Of a DNA stretch of 18,544 nucleotides, positions 1 to 5,766 are shown one piece after another. Numbering within the stretch: the stretch's first letter is position 1; the number at the start of each line of letters is the position of its first letter. The notes under the pieces are model-generated. The model ran no database searches, was not told the DNA's origin, and saw only the letters and a list, made by a program, of their open reading frames with translations. The stretch comes from CAYJXA01 sp964404595 (GTDB taxonomy: Archaea; Nanobdellota; Nanobdellia; Woesearchaeales; GW2011-AR9), in contig CAYOKQ010000030.1 in the NCBI GenBank assembly GCA_964404595.1, positions 1-18,544 of the forward strand, in the 5' to 3' direction. The position numbers were made by a program, and so were the translations under genes.

Positions 1-790
1 GTTTCTGCTGCTTCTCATCTAGAAATGAAATATCAAAAGCTTTAGAAAAATTCTGGCCCAAATGATGCGACGTAGCTCCCTGTGCCGCTTTCCCATTAGG
101 AAGAACAGCTTCTATGGAAAGAGTAAAATCGGCACCGGCAAATTTTTCCGAATCTGATTTTCTGCCGCATAGGATTGGAACAGCATATAAATCCTTGAAC
201 ACTTTCTCATAGAATTCCAAGATTGTATGAGATTCTGCTACTGCCTCTTTCTGTGATGCAAACACAGTATGCCCTTCCTGCCACAAAAATTCTCTGCTGC
301 GCATAAAAGGCATGGGATGTTTAAACTCCCACCTTACCACATTACACCATTGATTTAATCTTAATGGCAGATCTTTATGCGAACGAATCCACTTGGAATA
401 CGAATCATACATAATCGTTTCGGAGGTAGGCCTCACCGCTAACCGTTCCGGCAGTTTGCTATTTCCTCCCGTTTCCACCCAAGCGACTTCCGGTGCAAAG
501 CCTTCCACGTGCTTCTTCTCTTTAGTGAGCAGAGATTCTGGAATAAATAAAGGAAAATACGCATTCTTAACACCATCTGCTTTAATGAGGGCATCGAAAT
601 AATGTTGCATTACCTCCCAGATATGATAAGCATTGGGGCGCAGGATATAACAGCCTGAAACTGGACTATATTCGATCAACTCTGCTTTTTGGATGAGCTG
701 GGTGAACCATTCTGAGAAATCTCCTTCTTTGGTGGCGGTGATCCCTTTGATGTCTTTGGTTTCTTTGTGAGGAATGTTTTCTTTACCCAT
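1..790 (-). CDS. proS: Prolyl-tRNA synthetase, N-terminal part (runs off the window)
   Basis: Charges tRNA-Pro with proline in the cytoplasm (class II aminoacyl-tRNA synthetase). The 263 visible residues start MGKENIPHKE and give the archaeal/eukaryotic-type core: an early FSEWFTQ stretch, AVRPTSETIMY, then the class II motif 2 region RWEFKHPMPFMRSREFLWQEGHT near residues 175-200. The end of the visible part (TLSIEAVLPNGKAAQGATSH) belongs to the proline-binding catalytic domain. Motif 3 and the anticodon-binding and C-terminal zinc-type domains lie beyond base 1. There is no bacterial editing insertion in the visible part. The start at 790 is supported by a TATA-like box centred 26 bases upstream, which fits a leaderless mRNA, and by the normal N-terminal spacing to the first conserved block. 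Confidence 0.95.
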   Translation of the reverse strand, partial: MGKENIPHKETKDIKGITATKEGDFSEWFTQLIQKAELIEYSPVSGCYILRPNAYHIWEVMQHYFDALIKADGVKNAYFPLFIPESLLTKEKKHVEGFAPEVAWVETGGNSKLPERLAVRPTSETIMYDSYSKWIRSHKDLPLRLNQWCNVVRWEFKHPMPFMRSREFLWQEGHTVFASQKEAVAESHTILEFYEKVFKDLYAVPILCGRKSDSEKFAGADFTLSIEAVLPNGKAAQGATSHHLGQNFSKAFDISFLDEKQQK

Positions 791-812
791 TATCAAGAGA
801 ATAAGGAAGGGT

Positions 813-820
813 TATTTAAA
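813..820 (-). promoter_or_regulatory. TATA box of proS
   Basis: TTTAAATA on the minus strand, centred about 26 bases before the proS ATG. This is the archaeal TATA-to-start distance and implies transcription starting at the start codon (leaderless). Confidence 0.6.
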
Positions 821-865
821 GATTTGGGAAGACTTTGAAAGATTATAATTTTACTTGCTCTTCCA

Positions 866-888
866 GCATAAAAAGAAAAAGAGAGACA
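866..888 (-). terminator. T-rich tract downstream of the unknown gene at 965-1478
   Basis: On the minus strand this stretch reads as a pyrimidine run with two T5 blocks (CTCTCTTTTTCTTTTTATG). Archaeal RNA polymerase terminates at such T-runs. It lies between the stop codon at 965 and the proS promoter. No clear hairpin precedes it. Confidence 0.4.
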
Positions 889-964
889 GGATAAATGAAA
901 TTTTTCTCTACTGGAACCATTATCTTCCTGATTCCTTTTCTCACCCGAATGATAAAGTCTGCTG

Positions 965-1309
965 CTAGAATAACAGAAAATCATTTGTTCGTGCTCTGAA
1001 CAGAAGTAATTTCGGAAGCGGCCTTCCTTTTTTATCGACATCTATCTTCGCACAAAATTCTGCTTCCGAATGAAAGACATACCGTGATGCACGCTTAGGG
1101 TCAATTTTCTTAAAACGCTCATCTGGTCCAGGCAAGTCAGGGTCGGCATGTTCTCTCATGCTCCGCACATAGAGGAAATCAATTTTCTTACCCGCACGTT
1201 CTCCCAATCCGGCATGACGAAGTTCAATCAATGCTTTTCCTTTAGTCTGCCCCAGATTGTAATTATCCGGTTGCAAAGAAAGCTTCCTTGCCTTCAAATT
1301 CTCTTTCAC
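965..1309 (-). CDS. Unknown protein, possibly the 3' part of a frameshifted gene
   Basis: A 114-residue reading frame that opens at a GTG and overlaps the upstream frame (1263-1478) by 47 bases. An in-frame stop lies only three codons before the GTG, and there is no TATA box or good Shine-Dalgarno site for it. The protein (QTKGKALIELRHAGLGERAGKK..., then PDLPGPDERFKKIDPKRASRY...) looks like real coding sequence with alternating charged and hydrophobic stretches, but I do not recognise a family. It may be the continuation of the protein beginning at 1478: joining the two frames near base 1308 would give one product of about 170 residues. A single-base change, a sequencing error, or two genuinely separate overlapping genes are all possible. 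Confidence 0.5.
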   Translation of the reverse strand: MKENLKARKLSLQPDNYNLGQTKGKALIELRHAGLGERAGKKIDFLYVRSMREHADPDLPGPDERFKKIDPKRASRYVFHSEAEFCAKIDVDKKGRPLPKLLLFRARTNDFLLF

Positions 1310-1478
1310 ACAGATTCAGCTCGTCTGATTGAAGATACTCTTGCGCATGAATTTGAACAGATTTGGCAATTCTACCCATGATAAGAGCAGAGTCGATTTG
1401 AGGCAGTCGGGCTAAAAAAGAATCGCGGGCCACCAACTCAGGAGTTGTCATAAGATAATCAATATGCCGATAAGTCAT
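1263..1478 (-). CDS. Unknown protein, possibly the 5' part of a frameshifted gene
   Basis: A 71-residue frame starting MTYRHIDYLMTTPELVARDS, mostly predicted helical, ending in a stop 16 codons after the point where the next frame (965-1309) opens. The start is well supported: TATAAA on the minus strand sits 23-28 bases upstream, which fits a leaderless transcript beginning at this ATG. That argues for a transcribed gene. The last residues (EREFEGKEAFFATG) look less natural than the alternative-frame reading of the same bases (VKENLKARKLSLQPDN), so the gene may have suffered a -1 frameshift. Family not recognised. Confidence 0.5.
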   Translation of the reverse strand: MTYRHIDYLMTTPELVARDSFLARLPQIDSALIMGRIAKSVQIHAQEYLQSDELNLCEREFEGKEAFFATG

Positions 1479-1500
1479 TGGGTGAATAACAAAATATCCC

Positions 1501-1506
1501 TTTATA
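1501..1506 (-). promoter_or_regulatory. TATA box for the gene starting at 1478
   Basis: TATAAA on the minus strand, centred about 25 bases before the ATG. It fits a leaderless start and lies just downstream of the ftsZ terminator region. Confidence 0.55.
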
Positions 1507-1530
1507 GAACTTATGAAAGAAGGAGAAGTA

Positions 1531-1611
1531 AAAGAAAAAAAAGAAAATCTTGCCCCGGAGAAGATTGAACGTACTCGGGGGTGGTGTTCAGAAAGAGCCG
1601 CGGCAAGATTT
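1531..1611 (-). terminator. Hairpin plus T-tract downstream of ftsZ
   Basis: A perfect 10-bp inverted repeat: AAATCTTGCC at 1545-1554 and its complement GGCAAGATTT at 1602-1611. On the minus strand the second arm is followed at once by TCTTTTTTTTCTTT (about 1531-1544). This has the form of an intrinsic terminator for ftsZ. The 47-base interior also contains TGAAC/GTTCA and C-rich/G-rich complementary stretches, so it could be the 3' end of a structured RNA rather than a plain terminator. Confidence 0.55.
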
Positions 1612-1627
1612 CAGCATGAAAATGGAA

Positions 1628-1653
1628 GCGAAGCTCAGCACTTGGAGCTTCGC
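1628..1653 (-). repeat. 9-bp inverted repeat just after the ftsZ stop codon
   Basis: GCGAAGCTC (1628-1636) and GAGCTTCGC (1645-1653) form a perfect 9-bp stem with an 8-base loop, beginning 12 bases after the ftsZ stop. No T-run follows directly; the larger hairpin and T-tract come next. It may protect the ftsZ 3' end or be part of a two-hairpin termination region. Confidence 0.5.
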
Positions 1654-1664
1654 ACTATCTCTGC

Positions 1665-2726
1665 CTAGACTAGTTCAATGCCCAGCTCCCTGCTCAGAGC
1701 ATGTGCCCGTTGTTCTGACTTCTTATGGTCCAGCTTGCCTAAAATCCAAGGCGAATTGACTCCGGTGATGATAGTCATGACCGTTAACTTTCCTTTCATG
1801 TCATCACTCACCCGAGCGCCCCAGATAACATTGGCATCCTGATCCAAACTTTCCGTTACCAGCTCACCGATGCGACTAACTTCGTCTAAGGTCATATCCG
1901 GTCCACCGATCACATGGATTAATGCTCCCGTGGCACCTTCATAATTGATATCCAAAAGTGGATTCGATAAAGCCCCTTTGACCGCTTCTTCTACCCTGTT
2001 GTTGGTATCCGAACTGCCTACCCCGATGGCAGCAACTCCGCCATTGTACATGATTGCGCGAACGTCCGCATAATCTAAGTTGACTAAGCTTGGCACGGCA
2101 ATGGTTTCGACAATACCTTTAATCATCGTAGCAATCAATTCATTGGCAACAGCAAAAGCTTGTTGGATAGGTAAGTTACCAGCAATTTGAACCAGCCTAT
2201 TGTTGTCAATGACAATAACTGTATCTGAAACTTGCCGTAATTGTTGCAACCCAAATTCTGCTTTATCACATCGAGCCCGCTCAATGTTGAAAGGCATCGT
2301 AACCGTCCCAATAACAATTGCTCCGGTATCTTTTGCAACTTGTGCAACCACAGGAGCAGCTCCTGTTCCGGTTCCGCCACCCATCCCTGCGCAGACAAAG
2401 ACCATGTCCGATCCTTTGAGCGCTTCTTTAATTTGATTCAAGCTCTCTTGAGCAGCTTCTGCTCCTTTGTTAGGGAATCCACCACAACCAAGTCCTCTGG
2501 TGCAATCTTTTCCTAACAAGAACTTGCGATCTGAACCAGTAATGCCCAGATGCTGATGATCAGTATTGCATGAGATGATTTCCGCACCTTTGATTCCTTT
2601 CTTGTACAGCCAACCAACCATGTTATTGCCAGCGCCGCCCACACCAATAACTTTAATGTTCGCCTGGCCGATATTTCCCAAATCCTCTGGCATGCTATCC
2701 ATTGCCCTCTCCACGATAAAATCCAT
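1665..2726 (-). CDS. ftsZ: Cell division protein FtsZ (archaeal)
   Basis: Tubulin-like GTPase that polymerises into the division ring at midcell. The 353 residues carry the nucleotide-binding GVGGAGNN (about 28-35), NTDHQHL (54-60), the tubulin signature GGGTGTG (116-122), the IDNNRL region, and the T7 loop NLDYADVRAIM with both catalytic aspartates needed for GTP hydrolysis in the neighbouring subunit. It ends soon after the core (ALSRELGIELV), without the long linker and partner-binding tail of bacterial FtsZ; how it is tethered is not visible here. The start at 2726 is chosen over the in-frame ATG at 2750 because GAGGTGG (2733-2739) is a good Shine-Dalgarno site 6-7 bases ahead of it. Unlike most neighbours, it therefore has a leader. 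Confidence 0.97.
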   Translation of the reverse strand: MDFIVERAMDSMPEDLGNIGQANIKVIGVGGAGNNMVGWLYKKGIKGAEIISCNTDHQHLGITGSDRKFLLGKDCTRGLGCGGFPNKGAEAAQESLNQIKEALKGSDMVFVCAGMGGGTGTGAAPVVAQVAKDTGAIVIGTVTMPFNIERARCDKAEFGLQQLRQVSDTVIVIDNNRLVQIAGNLPIQQAFAVANELIATMIKGIVETIAVPSLVNLDYADVRAIMYNGGVAAIGVGSSDTNNRVEEAVKGALSNPLLDINYEGATGALIHVIGGPDMTLDEVSRIGELVTESLDQDANVIWGARVSDDMKGKLTVMTIITGVNSPWILGKLDHKKSEQRAHALSRELGIELV

Positions 2727-2732
2727 TTTACA

Positions 2733-2739
2733 CCACCTC
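2733..2739 (-). promoter_or_regulatory. Ribosome binding site deciding the ftsZ start
   Basis: GAGGTGG on the minus strand, 6-7 bases before the ATG at 2726. The upstream in-frame ATG at 2750 has no such site, so the eight extra codons are probably not translated. Confidence 0.75.
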
Positions 2740-2779
2740 AATGTTTTCAATCTTTATGTTCTTAGGAAACATATATTCG

Positions 2780-2816
2780 TAAATATATCTTCCGTCACAC
2801 AAAAGATTATATATTA
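2780..2816 (-). promoter_or_regulatory. ftsZ promoter region, two TATA-like boxes
   Basis: On the minus strand GATATATTT (2781-2789) is preceded by purine-rich GGAA, which fits a BRE plus TATA box and would start transcription near 2759, giving a leader of about 33 bases. A second AT-rich box (2806-2816) lies further upstream and would start near 2785. Confidence 0.5.
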
Positions 2817-2863
2817 GTTTTGTTTATCATCTTCTTAGAACAAACCTGGTCTTACCAACCAAA

Positions 2864-2958
2864 AACCTTATCTACCACAGAACAAACGTACCAACGTGAT
2901 GAGGCCACAAAAGTTTACCAGACTTTTGAGCTGAGCAAAAACCAACCTTGATAAGGTT
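2864..2958 (-). ncRNA. Candidate structured RNA of about 95 bases
   Basis: Perfect complementary ends AACCTTATC (2864-2872) and GATAAGGTT (2950-2958) would close a terminal stem around an inner perfect stem CAAAAGT/ACTTTTG (2909-2915 with 2923-2929, loop TTACCAG). On the minus strand TTTAAATA (2977-2984) lies about 26 bases before the outer stem, so a transcript would begin almost exactly at its first base, and after the second arm the strand continues with a T-run. No reading frame covers it. The family is not recognised: it does not match tRNA, 5S rRNA or a complete C/D guide. The plus strand has GTGATGA and CTGA 28 bases apart, which is a weaker C/D-like alternative. Confidence 0.4.
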
Positions 2959-2976
2959 CTAGTAATGTAGAACTTC

Positions 2977-2984
2977 TATTTAAA
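2977..2984 (-). promoter_or_regulatory. TATA box for the candidate RNA
   Basis: TTTAAATA on the minus strand, centred about 26 bases upstream of base 2955, at the start of the closing stem of the candidate RNA. Confidence 0.4.
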
Positions 2985-3009
2985 CATTTCTATTCTTAAA
3001 AATAATATT

Positions 3010-3078
3010 CAGTACTGAAAAAAATTAGAAGAAGATAAAAATGAGCTTAATAAAAAAATTGATAGTAAACCGCTCATT
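3010..3078 (-). terminator. Terminator of the nitroreductase gene
   Basis: AATGAGC (3040-3046) and GCTCATT (3072-3078, overlapping the stop codon) form a 7-bp stem. On the minus strand the second arm runs into TTTTTATC and then, about 15 bases on, a T7 tract, both suited to archaeal termination. Confidence 0.5.
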
Positions 3079-3790
3079 CTTCTGCTGATCTTATTTCTTT
3101 AGGCTCCGGTGATTTCTGCGCTACTTTGTTCGGCAACAGCTTTTCCTTTGTCTTGTCGACGATAAATTGTGCGCCTTCACCGATTTTTTCTTTGATTGCC
3201 TCTGCCTTACGTTCTAAAATTCCCGCGATATCATGCATGTACTTTGATGGATCGCGCAATTTTCTACGCCATTTGTGAAAGTAAACTACTGTTTCAAGAG
3301 GATATTTAGGTGGTTTAGGAGGGATATCCTTCGCATATCCAACGGCAATAATAGCTTGCGGCCGCACTTCTTCTGGTATTCCTAACTTTGTTTTTAGATC
3401 TTCTTCATCAAAAGCCCCTATCCAGCGTGACCCCAAGCCCAAAGAAGTGGCTTCGAGCAGCATATTTTGAATAGCCGCGGCACAGTTCTGAATGCTGTAC
3501 AATCTCTCTCCACGCAGCCCATAATATCGCTCTGCTTTCTCTACCTCGTTACAGACGACAATTAAAGCTCCTGCCTGCACCACTTCAAACTGCTCATTGC
3601 AGGTTGCGGCCACGGACTGTTTAACTGAACTTTCGATACAGACGATGAATTTCCAATTTTGAATGTTGCCGGAACTGGGCGCATGTCTGGCTGCATCAAT
3701 AATTCTGGCAATATTTTCCCAAGAGACAAATTTAGGCAGAAAATACTTCACTGTTCTTCGGCTTTTGATTAAATCTAAAATATCACCCAT
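3074..3790 (-). CDS. Nitroreductase family protein (FMN oxidoreductase)
   Basis: A 238-residue protein of the nitroreductase fold, which uses FMN and NAD(P)H to reduce nitro compounds, quinones or flavins; the actual substrate cannot be told. Seen: IKSRRTVKYF near residue 10 and APSSGNIQNWKF near 37-48 (FMN phosphate contacts), a mid-section QNMLLEATSLGLGSRWIGAF typical of the family, then the strand IIAVGYA followed by a proline-rich stretch. The family usually ends about there. Here about 60 more residues follow, highly charged and helical (AEAIKEKIGEGAQFIVDKTKEKL), of unknown use. The start at 3790 has a TATA box about 28 bases upstream. The gene is divergent from a winged-helix regulator 76 bases away, which may control it. 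Confidence 0.88.
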   Translation of the reverse strand: MGDILDLIKSRRTVKYFLPKFVSWENIARIIDAARHAPSSGNIQNWKFIVCIESSVKQSVAATCNEQFEVVQAGALIVVCNEVEKAERYYGLRGERLYSIQNCAAAIQNMLLEATSLGLGSRWIGAFDEEDLKTKLGIPEEVRPQAIIAVGYAKDIPPKPPKYPLETVVYFHKWRRKLRDPSKYMHDIAGILERKAEAIKEKIGEGAQFIVDKTKEKLLPNKVAQKSPEPKEIRSAEE

Positions 3791-3814
3791 TTTACATGTA
3801 CTAATTTTTACAAG

Positions 3815-3822
3815 TATAAATA
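3815..3822 (-). promoter_or_regulatory. TATA box of the nitroreductase gene
   Basis: TATTTATA on the minus strand inside the near-palindrome GTATTTATAC (3814-3823), about 28 bases before the ATG at 3790. Because it is symmetric it could also serve the divergent regulator gene, with a leader of about 25 bases. Confidence 0.55.
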
Positions 3823-3866
3823 CTTAACGATAACCAGCATTTCAAAAGTGAAAGAAGATTTCATAA

Positions 3867-4442
3867 ATGAACCCTGATTTCAAAAAAGAAAGCAATATAA
3901 AGAAGAACAGTTTACCTTGCAAGATGGTCAAGAACGAGGTATTAGCAAGCCTGATTGATGATAAAAAAAGACGAGTGCTTCAGGTTCTGCTGCACTCCCA
4001 TGAGGAGTTAGTATTGAAAGAAATTACTGCTCGCAGTGGAGTTTCCTCCGCATCAACATTTAGAATACTTCAAGAATTGGTGGCGCAAAATCTTCTTCAT
4101 CGCCGCGAATGGAAAACCAGTAAAGTGTATAGCTGTCAGGCAAATGAAAAAATAGATTTTCTCAAAGAGTTATTTTCTAATGAGTATGATGGAGTACACG
4201 AATTCGTAACTTTAGTTGCTGATATCCCGGGAATTCAGAGTATATTATTACATGAATCCAGAAAGGGAAGTGCTAATTTGTTAGTCATTGGGGAGAACCT
4301 GGATGGCAACCGGTTGGATGAAGCGATGCAGAGAGTGAGAAACAAAAGTTTTGATTTGACCTACCTACCTTTGAGCCGCAAACAGTACGAGCAGATGACC
4401 AAGATGGGATTGTATGGCGGGGAGAAGAAAGTGTTGAGGTAA
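3867..4442 (+). CDS. Winged-helix transcriptional regulator with a C-terminal nucleotidyltransferase-like remnant
   Basis: A 191-residue protein. Residues about 20-95 form an ArsR/MarR-like winged helix (LIDDKKRRVLQVLLHSHEELVLKEITARSGVSSASTFRILQELVAQNLLHRR plus a wing), so it should bind DNA, probably as a dimer. The C-terminal half (GIQSILLHESRKGSANLLVIGENLD...) resembles the nucleotidyltransferase-like domain fused to many archaeal winged-helix proteins, but the GSxxxG and DxD catalytic residues are missing, so it may only sense a ligand. It is divergent from the nitroreductase gene, a common arrangement for a local regulator. No strong Shine-Dalgarno site is present. Met20 (MVKNEVLASL) is a possible alternative start. 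Confidence 0.8.
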   Translation: MNPDFKKESNIKKNSLPCKMVKNEVLASLIDDKKRRVLQVLLHSHEELVLKEITARSGVSSASTFRILQELVAQNLLHRREWKTSKVYSCQANEKIDFLKELFSNEYDGVHEFVTLVADIPGIQSILLHESRKGSANLLVIGENLDGNRLDEAMQRVRNKSFDLTYLPLSRKQYEQMTKMGLYGGEKKVLR

Positions 4443-4445
4443 AAT

Positions 4446-4850
4446 TTATTTGGATTGAACGCCATATTCTACTAGCATGGAGAGATTAGATATTCCTTCA
4501 ATGCGACCGCCGGTTCGAGCATTTATAAAATATAATTCCGCCCCTATTGGAGGTAAGCGTGAATCCAAAAGAGTGAGATATTCTCGCACGGAGCGTGGTT
4601 GAAAAATCATCATTTTACCTCTCGAATTTAGTTCTACCTGTGCTACATATTTAGGAGTAAATGCAAATAGCAAAGGTGCATAATCAGAGGAAACATCACT
4701 ATTACCCGTAATTACATGAGCATTTCCATCGGCAGAAGAAAATAGTGGAAAACGTACTTTCTGGATTGTAACGGCCGATTCTCTAAAATTTAAACTTTTA
4801 AAATAATCTCGAGTGAAATTCTCTAAAAAAGCATAAAGCTTATTTTCCAT
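4446..4850 (-). CDS. Unknown protein, 134 aa
   Basis: A soluble-looking mixed alpha/beta protein beginning MENKLYAFLENFTRDYF; no signal peptide or membrane segment. The middle (LLFAFTPKYVAQVELNSRGKMMIFQ) reads as beta strands. No family recognised. The start is well supported by the palindromic ATTTATAAAT (4871-4880) centred about 26 bases upstream, which fits a leaderless mRNA. It converges with the winged-helix gene, with only 3 bases between the two stop codons. Confidence 0.75.
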   Translation of the reverse strand: MENKLYAFLENFTRDYFKSLNFRESAVTIQKVRFPLFSSADGNAHVITGNSDVSSDYAPLLFAFTPKYVAQVELNSRGKMMIFQPRSVREYLTLLDSRLPPIGAELYFINARTGGRIEGISNLSMLVEYGVQSK

Positions 4851-4870
4851 ATAGACATTAATCCTTGTTT

Positions 4871-4880
4871 ATTTATAAAT
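4871..4880 (-). promoter_or_regulatory. TATA box for the gene at 4446-4850
   Basis: ATTTATAAAT, centred about 26 bases before the ATG at 4850; implies a leaderless transcript. Confidence 0.6.
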
Positions 4881-4965
4881 CTATGCTGGCGTTTTTACCT
4901 CTCTCAATCCACCAAAAGTTTTGATCTTACCTATCTGTCCTTGACATATCCACTCTAAAATCCAT

Positions 4966-4977
4966 AAATTATTATAT
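4966..4977 (+). promoter_or_regulatory. TATA box for the gene at 4999-5343
   Basis: AT-rich AAATTATTATAT lying about 22-33 bases before the ATG at 4999, the spacing expected for a leaderless archaeal mRNA. Confidence 0.5.
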
Positions 4978-4998
4978 CACATTCCCTTTCCATATCCT

Positions 4999-5343
4999 AT
5001 GCCAACAATAGCCAAACCTAGAGCACTATTATTATATTTAGTTGATAAGCTACAAATGCAAGGATCTACACCAATCACCGATAGTCTCGCAGATATATGT
5101 GCACACCTTCAAAAAAGTGGCCACCATATCTATTCTCTTTCTGGTAATCCCAAAGACCCTTTTCTTCAGGAAGATATTGCCCGAGATCTTCAAGAGCACG
5201 TATCCTACCAATACATAGCTGTAAGAGAAAAAGGAGTTATATCGATTACCCAACGAGGTAAAGATTATCTGACAGGAATGGTGCCTCCTGAAGGGGTGGA
5301 AGTCAAGATTAGAGAGTTGCTTCCTGCATATAGAATAGCCTGA
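4999..5343 (+). CDS. Unknown small protein, possibly winged-helix-like, 114 aa
   Basis: Starts MPTIAKPRALLLYLVDKLQ, a helical N-terminus, then LADICAHLQKSGHHI, and later AVREKGVISITQRGKDYLTG, whose strand-turn-helix pattern resembles the wing and last helix of archaeal winged-helix proteins (ITxxGxxYL). There is no membrane segment. DNA binding is therefore only a guess. A TATA-like box about 26 bases upstream supports the start. It is convergent with the DUF2283-like gene, 30 bases apart. Confidence 0.7.
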   Translation: MPTIAKPRALLLYLVDKLQMQGSTPITDSLADICAHLQKSGHHIYSLSGNPKDPFLQEDIARDLQEHVSYQYIAVREKGVISITQRGKDYLTGMVPPEGVEVKIRELLPAYRIA

Positions 5344-5373
5344 GGGTTGAAGTTTCTTGGTTTTTCAATATAA

Positions 5374-5766
5374 TTAAGCAACTGCGCACTCGACTGAAGA
5401 ATCAGTTAAATCATATCCGCTAAGAGAAGTTGTCAATTGTTGAGTAAAATTTTCAACAGGGATTTCTTTGTTTCTCACTTGCCCAACAAAAGCTAACCGT
5501 ATGGTTATCATTCCACTTTCAACCACAGTTTTGAATTCCCATTTTATGATATGCTTTAAAGTATATTTATCTATCCCAAAAACATAAGAAGCATCAAAAA
5601 CTCGAATACCAGTAACAAAGCCTTCGGTATCAATATCTGCGACAAAGTTTTGAAATTCAACTGAATTCTGATAATCCCTATCTTTTACTTTAAACATTAA
5701 GATATCATTATTAAAATCATAGACAAATTCTCCTTTTCCAGACCCATCCAAATGTTTTTCTGCCAA
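5374..5766 (-). CDS. DUF2283-like protein with a C-terminal extension, 130 aa
   Basis: Residues about 12-60 (FVYDFNNDILMFKVKD...FVADIDTEGFVTGIRVFDAS) match the DUF2283 pattern: YDxxxDxLxI, then a strand with xxDID, then GIxIxxAS. The function of this domain is unknown; related proteins are often next to toxin-like genes. The rest (LKHIIKWEFKTVVESGMITIRLAF) is beta-rich. The start is TTG at 5766, directly after the TAA of the M20 peptidase gene (TAATTG), with GAGGATGA as a Shine-Dalgarno site a few bases ahead inside the upstream gene. Translation is therefore probably coupled to the peptidase, and the two form an operon. A second DUF2283 domain occurs at 8444-8884. Confidence 0.75.
   Translation of the reverse strand: MAEKHLDGSGKGEFVYDFNNDILMFKVKDRDYQNSVEFQNFVADIDTEGFVTGIRVFDASYVFGIDKYTLKHIIKWEFKTVVESGMITIRLAFVGQVRNKEIPVENFTQQLTTSLSGYDLTDSSVECAVA

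Noticed and set aside
793..1041. Minus-strand 82-residue frame (MSIKKEGRFRNYFCSEHEQ...).
   Set aside because: It is the out-of-frame reading of the 3' end of the gene at 965-1309 and then runs through the proS promoter. The other frame has the better protein composition.
1513..1668. Plus-strand frame of 51 codons beginning MKEGEVKEKKENLAPEKIE, convergent with ftsZ.
   Set aside because: It lies exactly over the two inverted repeats and the T-tract downstream of ftsZ, whose structure explains the sequence. It has no Shine-Dalgarno site or clear TATA box.
2895..2934. C/D box guide RNA on the plus strand (GTGATGA ... CTGA).
   Set aside because: No convincing internal D' and C' boxes and no pairing of the ends. 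The interior is instead a perfect hairpin, and the minus-strand RNA model explains more of the sequence.
2950..2980. tRNA-like T arm (GGTTCTAG...TAGAAC).
   Set aside because: Stem and loop lengths do not fit a T arm, and no acceptor, D or anticodon arms can be placed around it.
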